Assembly: GCA_035651595.1 (NCBI GenBank)
Contig: DASRFJ010000182.1
Coordinates: 1 to 29,819 of the forward strand
DNA from: JAFARZ01 sp035651595
GTDB lineage: Bacteria > Actinomycetota > Actinomycetes > Streptosporangiales > Streptosporangiaceae
Reading direction: 5' to 3'
DNA: 29,819 bases
Shown here: positions 21,431-29,106 of the stretch, one piece after another
How the letters are laid out: each line of letters begins with the position of its first letter
Numbering within the stretch: position 1 is the stretch's first letter
Made by a program: the position numbers and the translations under genes
Notes under the pieces: model-generated
The model's database searches: none
What the model was told of the DNA's origin: nothing
The model's input: only the letters and a program-made list of their open reading frames with translations

Positions 21431-24181
21431 ATGGGAAGCCATGGGCTGACAAGCGCCAGACTGCGCACCACTAAGGTCAGCCAGCACGCTAGGGAACAAG
21501 AGGCCGTCCGGCCCCGGGGCAGGCGGCCGCTTGACTTGCGGGACTGGCCGGTGTCCTGGCGACTGATCGCGGTGATCGTGATGGCGCTGATCATGGGCCT
21601 GGTCTTCGGTGGCCTCCGGGTGGCGTCGGCGGCCGACAGCGCGGCCGAGTTCAGCCGCGTGACCCAGCTCGCCCAGCTGGGGCAGCAGGTCACCAACCTG
21701 GTGCAGGCGCTGGAGGACGAGCGCGACAAGACGATGGGCCAGGTGCCCGCCTCCGACCAGAACGCGACGAAGGCGTCACTGGAATCCTCGTACCACGCGA
21801 CGGACGTGGTGGCCGCCCAGGTCCAGCAGCTGGCCGGCAAGATCAACGGCTCGTTCCCGGCGAACATCCAGGCCCGGGTGGCCACCGTGCAGGCCGAGAT
21901 CCGCGACCTGAACACGACCCGCGATATCGCGGTGGCCAGCCAGGAAGCCCTCGCGGCCATCGCCGCCTACTCGACGACGATCGGCAACATGATCGCGCTC
22001 AACAGCCAGATCGCTGAAGGAACCGCCGACTCTGGCCTGGTCAGCGACGTGCAGACGCTGAACGCGCTGGCCCTGACCAAGGAGCAGGCAAGCCAGCAGC
22101 GGGCGCTGCTGTTCAATGCGCTTACCCAGCAGCTGTTCGCCGACGGCGAGCTGCAGGCGTTCACCACCGCGGTGAGCAACCAGGGCGCCGACAAGAACAC
22201 GTTCAACGCGACGGCAACCCCGGCCGAGCAGCAGGCGTTCACCAACCTCGTCGCCGGGCTCGGTGTCAACAAGGCCGAGCAGTACGAGAACCTCGTGCTC
22301 GGTCTCCAGGCACCGGACCTGTCCTCGCTGGGTCTGTCCGCTACCGCGGCGCCAAACGCCTGGTTCGCCGCGGAGACCGCCACGGTCAACGACATGCAGC
22401 AGCTAGAGCTGCAGGTGGCGCAGTCGATCGTCGCGCGCAGCCAGACGCTGCAGCAGGGCGCGCAGCGCTCCGAGCTGATCACCGCCATCTTGACCATCGT
22501 CATCCTGCTCCTGGTGGTGCTCGCGACGATAGCCGTGGCGCTCTCCCTGGTCCGCCCGCTCCGCCGGCTGCGGCAGAGCGCGCTCGGCATCGCCACCGTG
22601 CAGCTGCCCGAACGCGTGCGGCTGCTCGGCGAAGTGGCCGACCCCACCTCCAGCCTGGAGGTCGCACCGATCGACGTGGCCTCCGCGGACGAGATCGGCC
22701 AGGTGGCTCGCGCGTTCGACCAGGTACACGCCGAAGCGGTGCGGCTCGCGGGCAACGAAGCGATGCTGCGCACCAGCTTCAACGCCATGTTCGTCAACCT
22801 GTCCCGGCGCAGCCAGCTGCTGATCGAGCGCCTGGCGCGGATGATCGACTCGCTGGAGCAGAACGAGGACGACCCTGGTCGCCTGGCCAACCTGTTCTCC
22901 ATGGACCACCTGGTCACCCGAATGCGCCGCAACTCCGAGAACCTGCTGCTGCTCGCCGGTCATGAGAGCACGCGCAAGTGGAGCGAGGCCGTTCCGCTCG
23001 CGGACGTGGCCCGCGCCGCGACCTCGGAGATCGAGCAGTACAGCCGCGTGACGCAGCGAGTCCAGCCAGGCGTCGCGGTCACCGGGCAGGCGGTGACGGA
23101 CGTCGTCCACCTGCTGGCCGAGATCATCGAGAACGCCACGATCTTCTCCCCCAAGGACAGCATCGTGCACGTGTCGGGCCAGGTGCTCACCACCGGCGGC
23201 GTGCTGCTCGAGGTCAGCGACAGCGGCGTCGGCATTCCCGACGCGAGGCTCGCGGAGATGAACTGGCGGCTGGACAACCCGCCGGTCATGGATGTGTCGG
23301 TGTCGAAGCACATGGGCCTGTTCGCCGTCGCGCGGCTGGCCGAGCGGCACGGCGTCCGGGTCCGGCTGCTGGCCGGCTCTCCGCAGGGCCTGACCGCGCT
23401 GGTCTGGCTGCCGGACAGCGTGATCGAGCGGGAGGCCGCGCCGTCCGCGTGGCCGGGCACCCGGTTCGGGCGGCCCGCGTTCGGCGGCAACAACCGCAGG
23501 GATGCGGCGGTGACCGCTGGCGCGCAGCCGGGCACCGGTCCGCAATCAAGCATGGCGGGCATGGCGGGCACCGGTCCGCAGGTCACCGTTCCGCAGCCGA
23601 AGAAGTCGGCCGGCCCGGCACGCACCGGGGCGTCGTCGTCCCAGTGGTTCCGCAGCGGCCGGGAGACCGTGGGCGCCGGAGCGGGCACGGCCGGTAACGG
23701 CTTCGGCATCGGCGGCAATGGCGCGGGTAACGGTGCTGGTAACGGGGCCCCCGGTAACGGCAACGGACGTTCCGGACATGGCCTATCCGGGAACGGAAAC
23801 GGAAACGGGACGGCTGGCAACGGGATTCCCGAGTTCGGGAAAGCACAGCCGGACAACGAGGAGCAGCAGTTCGGGGCGGGCTGGGCCGAGGGCAAGCACG
23901 CCGCGGAGATCATCGCCGAGCCGGTGCGCGGCGAGCAGACGTCCGCCGGACTGCCGCTGCGCGTGCCCCGCGCGAACCTGCTTCCTGGATCGGTGCGCGG
24001 TGCTCACCGCGCGGGCGGCCCCACTCGTCCGCCAGCCGACGCTCGTCAAGACGAAGCCGCGGGCTCGCGGCCGACTCGTACACCAGAGATGGCTCGTAAC
24101 CGCCTGGGCGGATTCCAGCGCGGTGTACGACGTGCCAAGGGCCAGCCGGCGCAGCGCGCGGGAGAGGGAGCTGATCGTTGA
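21431..24181 (+). CDS. nitrate/nitrite-sensing-domain histidine kinase, conservon CvnA-like
   Basis: This 916-residue protein has a cytoplasmic N-terminus, TM1 at about 43-67, an extracellular helical NIT domain (about 70-340; LVQALEDERDKT is the diagnostic phrase), TM2 at about 350-378, a HAMP-like segment with VRPLRRLRQSA, and a kinase core. The H-region is of the Cvn type (FVNLSRRSQLLIERLARMIDSLE, LFSMDHLVTRMRRNSENLLLL). The ATP-binding domain shows the N box EIIENATIFSP (about 567), G1 DSGVGIPDARL (about 597) and GLFAVARLAERHG. The last 230 residues are low-complexity, including a Gly/Asn-rich run at about 750-800. The ATG at 21431 follows AAGGA. The 3' end overlaps the roadblock gene by TTGA. 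No response regulator is adjacent, as is usual for conservons, where the kinase works with a small GTPase. Confidence 0.89.
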   Translation: MGSHGLTSARLRTTKVSQHAREQEAVRPRGRRPLDLRDWPVSWRLIAVIVMALIMGLVFGGLRVASAADSAAEFSRVTQLAQLGQQVTNLVQALEDERDKTMGQVPASDQNATKASLESSYHATDVVAAQVQQLAGKINGSFPANIQARVATVQAEIRDLNTTRDIAVASQEALAAIAAYSTTIGNMIALNSQIAEGTADSGLVSDVQTLNALALTKEQASQQRALLFNALTQQLFADGELQAFTTAVSNQGADKNTFNATATPAEQQAFTNLVAGLGVNKAEQYENLVLGLQAPDLSSLGLSATAAPNAWFAAETATVNDMQQLELQVAQSIVARSQTLQQGAQRSELITAILTIVILLLVVLATIAVALSLVRPLRRLRQSALGIATVQLPERVRLLGEVADPTSSLEVAPIDVASADEIGQVARAFDQVHAEAVRLAGNEAMLRTSFNAMFVNLSRRSQLLIERLARMIDSLEQNEDDPGRLANLFSMDHLVTRMRRNSENLLLLAGHESTRKWSEAVPLADVARAATSEIEQYSRVTQRVQPGVAVTGQAVTDVVHLLAEIIENATIFSPKDSIVHVSGQVLTTGGVLLEVSDSGVGIPDARLAEMNWRLDNPPVMDVSVSKHMGLFAVARLAERHGVRVRLLAGSPQGLTALVWLPDSVIEREAAPSAWPGTRFGRPAFGGNNRRDAAVTAGAQPGTGPQSSMAGMAGTGPQVTVPQPKKSAGPARTGASSSQWFRSGRETVGAGAGTAGNGFGIGGNGAGNGAGNGAPGNGNGRSGHGLSGNGNGNGTAGNGIPEFGKAQPDNEEQQFGAGWAEGKHAAEIIAEPVRGEQTSAGLPLRVPRANLLPGSVRGAHRAGGPTRPPADARQDEAAGSRPTRTPEMARNRLGGFQRGVRRAKGQPAQRAGEGADR

Positions 24182-24579
24182 ACTACACGTACCGCCAGGA
24201 CCTTAACTGGCTCGTCAACGACTTCACCGCGCGGGTGGTGGACGTGGCGCACGCGGTCGTGGTATCCGCGGACGGCGTCCCGCTCGCGCTCTCGGAACAC
24301 ATCCCGGACGCCTACGCCACGCAGTTCGCGGCGATCACGTCCGGGCTGGTCAGCCTCATGCAGGGTGCCGCGCGCATCTTCGAGGCCGGTCTGCCAACCC
24401 AGGCGCTGGTCGAGATGGAAGGCGGCCTGATGTTCGTCATGGCGATCACGGACGGGTCAAGCCTGGCCGTGCTCGCCTCGCTGGAGTGCGACACCGACCT
24501 GGTTTCCTACGAGATGACCCGGCTGGTCGAAGCCGTCGGCGACATCCTGACGCCGGCTGCCCGCGGCGGCCAGGCGTAA
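24178..24579 (+). CDS. roadblock/LC7 domain protein, conservon CvnB-like
   Basis: This 133-residue protein is a single Roadblock/LC7 domain: DLNWLVNDFTARVVDVAHAVVVSADGVPLALS at the start, ITSGLVSLMQGAARIFEAG in the middle, and VEMEGGLMFVMAITDGSSLAVLAS followed by LVSYEMTRLVEAVGDIL. Roadblock proteins bind and regulate small Ras-like GTPases; in Streptomyces conservons CvnB follows the CvnA kinase and precedes CvnC (DUF742) and CvnD (GTPase). Here the start is TTG overlapping the kinase stop (TTGA), with AGGGAG before it, implying tight translational coupling. No DUF742 or GTPase gene follows. Confidence 0.9.
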   Translation: MNYTYRQDLNWLVNDFTARVVDVAHAVVVSADGVPLALSEHIPDAYATQFAAITSGLVSLMQGAARIFEAGLPTQALVEMEGGLMFVMAITDGSSLAVLASLECDTDLVSYEMTRLVEAVGDILTPAARGGQA

Positions 24580-24612
24580 CGCCTGCCGCCTGGGTTGACC
24601 TATTGTCGGGAG

Positions 24613-25440
24613 ATGGACTGGAGCCTGTTCGGGTGCGCGCGGCGCGGGCACGTGACGTACGAGCCGGACGAGCCGGAGCTGCGCGACCGGCTGGCGGCGA
24701 GCAGCGCGGGCGGGACCACATGGCGGTGCCTGCGCTGCGCGGCCTTCGTGCCGCCGCCCTCCGCCGACACCGGCACCGCCGCCGATGCGGGCAGGCACAA
24801 GGGCACGCACGGCAAGGGCCCGGCGGCCGAGGCTCCCCTGGTCCCCCGCGGCAAGGAGCTGCGCAGCGCGCTGATCCTGCGGATCTTCGCGGTCGAGCGG
24901 TTCCTGCGCTTCCTGGTGTTCGGCGGCGCCGCGTACGGGGTCTGGCGGTTCAAGGACGACAGGGCCGGGATCCAGCGCACGTTCAACGAAGCGCTGCCCG
25001 CCATCCGCGACCTCTACAAGGACCTGGGCTTCGACGTCAACCACTCCAAGCTGATCGGCCTCATCCAGCACGCGTTCACGCTCGACTCGCGGACGATCAC
25101 GTACCTGGCGCTCGGCCTGGCCGGCTACGCGATCATCGAGCTGATCGAGAGCATCGGCCTGTGGCTGGGCAAACGGTGGGGCGAGTACTTCGCGGTGGTG
25201 GCCACGTCGGTCTTTCTCCCGTATGAGGTGTACGACCTGACCGTGAAGGCCACCTGGCTGCGAGTCGCCGCGTTCGGAGTCAACCTGCTGCTGGTGGCGT
25301 ACCTGGTGTGGACCCGCCGCCTGTTCGGCGCCCGCGGCGGCGGCAAGGCGTACGAGGCCCAGCTCCGCGAGGAATCGGTGATCGAGATAGAGCAGGCCGC
25401 CCTGGCCGCCAGCCGCCCGGAGGCCACGCCCGCGCCGTAA
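24613..25440 (+). CDS. DUF2127 family membrane protein
   Basis: This 275-residue protein begins MDWSLFGCARRGHVTY, with a CARRGH and WRCLRC pair (about residues 8-42) that could form a zinc ribbon-like N-terminal unit. After a Gly/His/Lys-rich linker comes the DUF2127 membrane domain with about four hydrophobic segments: RIFAVERFLRFLVFGGAAYGV, TYLALGLAGYAIIELIESIGLWLGKRWGEYFAVVATSVFLPYEVYDL, and LRVAAFGVNLLLVAYLVW. The family function is unknown. The ATG at 24613 is chosen since relatives start in the same way; TATTGT six bases before it suggests either a leaderless transcript or read-through from the roadblock gene 33 bp upstream. Acidic C-terminal tail (EESVIEIEQ). Confidence 0.84.
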   Translation: MDWSLFGCARRGHVTYEPDEPELRDRLAASSAGGTTWRCLRCAAFVPPPSADTGTAADAGRHKGTHGKGPAAEAPLVPRGKELRSALILRIFAVERFLRFLVFGGAAYGVWRFKDDRAGIQRTFNEALPAIRDLYKDLGFDVNHSKLIGLIQHAFTLDSRTITYLALGLAGYAIIELIESIGLWLGKRWGEYFAVVATSVFLPYEVYDLTVKATWLRVAAFGVNLLLVAYLVWTRRLFGARGGGKAYEAQLREESVIEIEQAALAASRPEATPAP

Positions 25441-25461
25441 GCATGGCCCCGCACCCTGTCA

Positions 25462-25475
25462 ACCAAGCGCTTGCT
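25462..25475. promoter_or_regulatory. KstR2-type operator upstream of ipdA
   Basis: ACCAAGCGCTTGCT matches every fixed position of the KstR2 consensus AnCAAGnnCTTGnT established in mycobacteria and rhodococci, where the repressor controls C/D-ring steroid genes. Its position before ipdA and over a promoter -35 fits repression released by a CoA thioester of the steroid rings. Confidence 0.87.
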
Positions 25476-25498
25476 ACGCCTGGGCTGGGCGGCATAGT
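25471..25498 (+). promoter_or_regulatory. candidate ipd operon promoter
   Basis: TTGCTA (25471-25476) and CATAGT (25493-25498) are separated by 16 bp. The -10 ends nine bases before GTG 25508, so the mRNA may start at or near the codon (leaderless). The -35 overlaps the KstR2-type site. Confidence 0.6.
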
Positions 25499-25507
25499 GT
25501 GGGGCGG

Positions 25508-26353
25508 GTGGCGGACAAGCGGATGACGGCCGACGAGGTCGTGGCGGAACTGCGCTCCGGCATGACGATCGGGATCGGCGGGTGGGGCTCGCGGCGCAAG
25601 CCGATGTCGCTGGTCCGTGCGATCCTCCGCTCGCCGCTGAGCGATCTCACGATCGTCTCCTACGGCGGCCCGGACGTGGGCCTGCTGCTCGCGGCCGGCA
25701 AGGTGAAACGCCTGGTCTACGGCTTCGTCTCGCTGGACTCGATCCCGCTCGAGCCGCATTTCCAGGCGGCGCGCCAGGCGGGCGCGGTCGAGGCCACCGA
25801 GTGGGACGAAGGCATGCTCCAGTGGGCACTGTACGCCGCCTCGCTGCGGCTGCCGTTCCTGCCCACCAGGGCCGGCCTCGGCTCCGACGTGACCCGGCTC
25901 GACCCGGACCTGCGCACCGTCCGCTCTCCCTACCCGGACGGCGAGGAACTGCTCGCGGTGCCGGCACTGCCGCTAGACGCCGCGCTGATCCACCTGAACC
26001 GGGCGGACGCGGCGGGGAATGCACAGTTCCTTGGCCCGGACCTGTACTTCGACGACCTGTTCGCGGCGGCCGCCGCCCGCGCCTACGTATCCTGCGAGCG
26101 GCTCGTCGGCACGGCGGACCTGGCCGCCGCCGGCGTCGCGTCCCTCCGCATCACCCGCTGGATGACCGCTGGTGTCATCGAGTCTCAGAACGGCGCTCAT
26201 TTCACCTCCTGCGCACCCGACTACGACCGCGATGAGGCGTTCCAGCGAGAGTACGTCGCCGCGGCGAAGGATCCGGCGCGCTGGAAGGAGTTCACGGAAC
26301 GATATCTGAGCGGCACCGAGGCGGACTACCAGCGGGCGGTGCGGGCGCGGTGA
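25508..26353 (+). CDS. ipdA: IpdA, alpha subunit of the steroid ring-cleaving CoA-ester hydrolase
   Basis: This 281-residue protein is CoA-transferase-like: RSGMTIGIGGWGSRRKPMSLVRAILRS at the start, DLTIVSYGGPDVGLLLAAGKVKRLVYGFVSLDSIP, RLPFLPTRAGLGSDV, YFDDLFAAAA and the C-terminal YLSGTEADYQ phrase all match the IpdA group. IpdA with IpdB hydrolyses the last steroid ring (COCHEA-CoA) in cholesterol and related steroid degradation in the cytoplasm. The GTG at 25508 (VADKRMT) is preferred to GTG 25499 because relatives start at about this point and a -10 box ends at 25498; ATG 25523 is also possible. The stop overlaps the ipdB start (GTGA), indicating a coupled heteromer. Confidence 0.92.
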   Translation: MADKRMTADEVVAELRSGMTIGIGGWGSRRKPMSLVRAILRSPLSDLTIVSYGGPDVGLLLAAGKVKRLVYGFVSLDSIPLEPHFQAARQAGAVEATEWDEGMLQWALYAASLRLPFLPTRAGLGSDVTRLDPDLRTVRSPYPDGEELLAVPALPLDAALIHLNRADAAGNAQFLGPDLYFDDLFAAAAARAYVSCERLVGTADLAAAGVASLRITRWMTAGVIESQNGAHFTSCAPDYDRDEAFQREYVAAAKDPARWKEFTERYLSGTEADYQRAVRAR

Positions 26354-27066
26354 GCGTGACGCGAGCAGAGGTGTGCATCGCGGCCTGCGCGGACGCGTGG
26401 CGCGGCGACGGAGAGCTGCTGGCCAGCCCGTTCGGGGTGATCCCGTCGATCGGGGCCCGGCTGGCGCGGGCCACGTTCGCCCCCGACCTGATGCTGTCCG
26501 ACGGGGAGGCGATGCTGGTCACCGGCGATCGGGCGGTCGAGGGCTGGGTGCCGTTCCGCTCCGTGTTCGACCTCGCCTGGGCGGGCCGAAGGCACGCGAT
26601 GATGATGCCAAGTCAGCTCGACCGGTTCGGCAACATGAACATCTCCGCGATCGGCGCCGACTTCGCCAAGCCGGACCGGGCGCTGATCGGCATGCGCGGC
26701 GCCCCGGGCAACACGGCCTGCCACCCGGTGAGCTACTGGGTGCCCAGGCATCAGGCCCGGGTCTTCGTGCCGAAGGTCGACGTGGTGAGCGGCATCGGCT
26801 ACGACAAGACGCCCGGCCCGTACGGGCTATGCCGGGTGGTCACCAACCTCGCCGTGCTCGACTTCGGCGGGCCGTACCACGCGATGCGGCTGGTTTCGGT
26901 GCATCCCGGTGTGGCGGTCGCCGAGGTGGTCGCGAATACCGGCTTTGATCTGGTCATCGCCGGTGAAATACCGCAGACTCGGAGTCCTGACAGCGATGAG
27001 CTGCGGCTGATCCGCGAGGTGCTCGACCCGCGCGAGACGCGCCACCGGGAGGTGCCGCTTGGCTGA
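26350..27066 (+). CDS. ipdB: IpdB, beta subunit of the steroid ring-cleaving CoA-ester hydrolase
   Basis: This 238-residue partner of IpdA is also of CoA-transferase fold: TRAEVCIAACADAWRGDGELLASP, GARLARATFAPDLMLSDGEAML, GWVPFRSVFDLAWAGRRHAMMMPSQLDRFGNMNISAIG, RGAPGNTACHPVSYWV and VDVVSGIGYDKTPG follow the IpdB pattern closely. The GTG start overlaps the ipdA stop, and the ipdC start (TTG 27059) overlaps this gene's end, so the three are translationally coupled. Confidence 0.92.
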   Translation: MSVTRAEVCIAACADAWRGDGELLASPFGVIPSIGARLARATFAPDLMLSDGEAMLVTGDRAVEGWVPFRSVFDLAWAGRRHAMMMPSQLDRFGNMNISAIGADFAKPDRALIGMRGAPGNTACHPVSYWVPRHQARVFVPKVDVVSGIGYDKTPGPYGLCRVVTNLAVLDFGGPYHAMRLVSVHPGVAVAEVVANTGFDLVIAGEIPQTRSPDSDELRLIREVLDPRETRHREVPLG

Positions 27067-28177
27067 CGTGCTGCACACCGCGGTCTGCGACCTGTTCGGG
27101 GTGCGGTACCCGATCGTGCAGACCGGGATGGGGTGGGTGTCGACGCCCGAACTGACGGCCGCGACCTGTGCGGCCGGCGGGCTCGGCATCCTGGCGTCCG
27201 CCACGCTCACGCTGGCGGAGACTGACGCGGCGATCGCGCGGGTCCGCGAACTGACCACGGCGCCGTTCGGGGTCAACCTGCGCGGCGACGCGCCGGACCT
27301 GACCGACCGGACCCGGCTGCTGGTCAAGCACGGGGTGCGGGTGGCCTCGTTCGCCCGCGCGCCGTCCGCACGGGTGATCGGCTCGCTGAAGGACGCCGGC
27401 CTGGTCGTGCTGCCGACGATCGGCGCGCTGCGGCACGCCGAGAAAGTTGCGGCCTTGGGCGCGGACGCGGTGATCGCGCAAGGCGCCGAAGCCGGCGGGC
27501 ACACCGGCGGGGTGCCGACGTCGATCCTGCTCCCCCAGGTCTGCGCCGCGGTGGACATCCCGGTGCTCGGGGCGGGCGGCTTCTATGACGGGCGCGGCCT
27601 GGTCGCGGCGCTCGCGTTCGGCGCGGCCGGGATCGCGATGGGCACCCGGTTCCTGCTCACCGCGGAAAGCCCCGTGCCGGACGCGGCGAAGCAGGAATAC
27701 CTGACGCGCGGCGTCACGGACACGCTGGTCACCACCGCGATAGACGGCGTCCCGCAACGAGTGCTGCGCACCCCCCTCGCCGAATCCCTCGACCGCGCCT
27801 CCCGAACCATCGCCCCCTCTCAACTTTACCGATCGGTAAAGTCGGCGAGGGCCTGGCGCCGGATGGCAGGCACAGGGACGGGGGCAGGGACGGGAAGCGG
27901 GGCAGGGACCTCGTGGCGGGACATGATCCGCGAGGGCCTGGCGATGCGCCGCGCCCACGGGCTGTCCTGGTCCCAGGTCCTGATGGCGGCGAACACGCCG
28001 ATGATGCTGCGCGCCAGCATGGTCGACGGCCGCATCGACCTCGGCACGCTGGCCTCCGGCCAGGTCGCCGGCGTCATCGACGACCTGCCAACGTGCGCCG
28101 ACCTCATCACCCGGATCATGACAGAAGCCCGGACGGCCCTAGCCCAGCTGACCGCTACACTCCCCCAAAACGCCTAG
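27059..28177 (+). CDS. ipdC: IpdC, flavin-dependent oxidoreductase (nitronate monooxygenase-like) of steroid ring degradation
   Basis: This 372-residue TIM-barrel flavoprotein has YPIVQTGMGWVSTPELTAATCAAGGLGILASAT at the N-terminus, PFGVNLRGDAPD, ADAVIAQGAEAGGHTGG and VLGAGGFYDGRGLVAALAFGAAGIAMGTRFLL. These match the 2-nitropropane dioxygenase fold and the IpdC group that acts beside IpdAB on cholesterol ring CoA esters. The C-terminal WSQVLMAANTPMMLRASMVDG and ASGQVAGVIDDLP are IpdC-like. Between residues about 265 and 285 a Gly/Thr-rich insertion (GTGTGAGTGSGAG) sits before SWRDMIREGL. A 20-bp palindrome lies in the coding sequence just upstream of it. Start TTG 27059, with GGGAGG before it. 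Confidence 0.9.
   Translation: MADVLHTAVCDLFGVRYPIVQTGMGWVSTPELTAATCAAGGLGILASATLTLAETDAAIARVRELTTAPFGVNLRGDAPDLTDRTRLLVKHGVRVASFARAPSARVIGSLKDAGLVVLPTIGALRHAEKVAALGADAVIAQGAEAGGHTGGVPTSILLPQVCAAVDIPVLGAGGFYDGRGLVAALAFGAAGIAMGTRFLLTAESPVPDAAKQEYLTRGVTDTLVTTAIDGVPQRVLRTPLAESLDRASRTIAPSQLYRSVKSARAWRRMAGTGTGAGTGSGAGTSWRDMIREGLAMRRAHGLSWSQVLMAANTPMMLRASMVDGRIDLGTLASGQVAGVIDDLPTCADLITRIMTEARTALAQLTATLPQNA
27823..27842. promoter_or_regulatory. perfect 20-bp palindrome inside ipdC, TetR-operator-like
   Basis: ACTTTACCGA and TCGGTAAAGT form a perfect loopless palindrome with an ACCGATCGGT core, a common TetR-family operator form. It is in frame and encodes part of QLYRSVKSA, so it could simply be chance in coding DNA. 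Confidence 0.5.
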
Positions 28178-28194
28178 GATCCCGATGCATAGCT

Positions 28195-28280
28195 TGTCTT
28201 TGTTGGCGAAACCGACGGAGCGTATAGGGATATTTCGCCAAAAGTCGGACGGAAAAGTGTCGGTTTGGCGTACCAAGACA
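28195..28280. repeat. complex inverted repeats upstream of ipdF
   Basis: Outer arms 28195-28216 and 28259-28280 are complementary at 18 of 22 positions. A shorter inner pair, TTGGCGAAA (28203-28211) and TTTCGCCAA (28233-28241), offers an alternative fold. The block fills most of the 158-bp gap between ipdC and ipdF and could be a terminator, an operator array or both. Confidence 0.6.
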
Positions 28281-28335
28281 GGTGTTCACTTATGGCCGGT
28301 GGCGCGGGTGGCGCCGAGGGCGTGCGTGGTGAGGG

Positions 28336-29106
28336 GTGAGCGGGGTGCATGACAGTCATGGGTTGCTGGCGGGTAAGACGGTGATGGTGACCGCGGCTGC
28401 CGGGACGGGGATCGGGTTTGCCACCGCTAAGCGCGCAGCGGAGGAGGGGGCGCGGGTCGCGATCAGCGACCGGCACGAGCGGCGGCTGGGCGAGGCGGCG
28501 GCGCGGCTGGCGGACATCATGGGGGAAAAGCCGCTCGCGGTGCCGTGCGACGTCACGGTGGAAGACGACGTGCGGCGGTTGTTCGACGCGGTCGCGCAGA
28601 CCTACGGACGGATCGACGTCGCGGTCAACAACGCGGGGCTCGGCGGGGACACGAAGCTGGCGGAGATGACCGACGAGCAGTGGTTCCGGGTGCTGGACGT
28701 GACGCTGAACGGGACGTTCCGGTGCACCCGGGCGGCGCTGAAGCACATGCTGCCGAACAAAACTGGGGTGATCGTCAACAACTCCTCGGTGATCGGCTGG
28801 CGGGCCCAGGCCGGTCAGGCGCACTACGCGGCGGCGAAGGCCGGCGTGATGGCGCTCACCCGGTGCGCGGCGATCGAGGCGGCGCCGCACGGCGTGCGGG
28901 TCAACGCGGTGGCGCCGAGCATCGCGATGCACGAGCACCTGGCGAAGGCGTCCAGCGAGGAACTCCTGGCGGATCTGGCCAAGCGGGAGGCGTTCGGCCG
29001 GGCCGCCGAACCGTGGGAGGTCGCCGACGTGATCGTGTTCCTGGCCAGCGACTACTCGTCCTACCTGACCGGGGAGGTCCTGTCCGTGAGCAGCCAGCAT
29101 CCATGA
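28336..29106 (+). CDS. ipdF: IpdF, SDR-family dehydrogenase of steroid ring degradation
   Basis: This 256-residue SDR has the IpdF-specific opening HGLLAGKTVMVTAAAGTGIGFATAKRAAEEGARVAISDRHERRLGE, the NNAGLGG motif, VIVNNSSVIGWRAQAGQAHYAAAKAGVM with the YxxxK pair, and the distinctive end FLASDYSSYLTGEVLSVSSQHP. IpdF oxidises a hydroxylated ring intermediate to its ketone before EchA20 acts. The start is GTG 28336 or GTG 28345; the latter has a better spaced GAGG. Its stop overlaps the echA20 start (ATGA). Confidence 0.9.
   Translation: MSGVHDSHGLLAGKTVMVTAAAGTGIGFATAKRAAEEGARVAISDRHERRLGEAAARLADIMGEKPLAVPCDVTVEDDVRRLFDAVAQTYGRIDVAVNNAGLGGDTKLAEMTDEQWFRVLDVTLNGTFRCTRAALKHMLPNKTGVIVNNSSVIGWRAQAGQAHYAAAKAGVMALTRCAAIEAAPHGVRVNAVAPSIAMHEHLAKASSEELLADLAKREAFGRAAEPWEVADVIVFLASDYSSYLTGEVLSVSSQHP

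Noticed and set aside
28271..28286. Possible second KstR2 box (ACCAAG) before ipdF
   Set aside because: Only one half-site fits; the expected CTTGnT half is absent.
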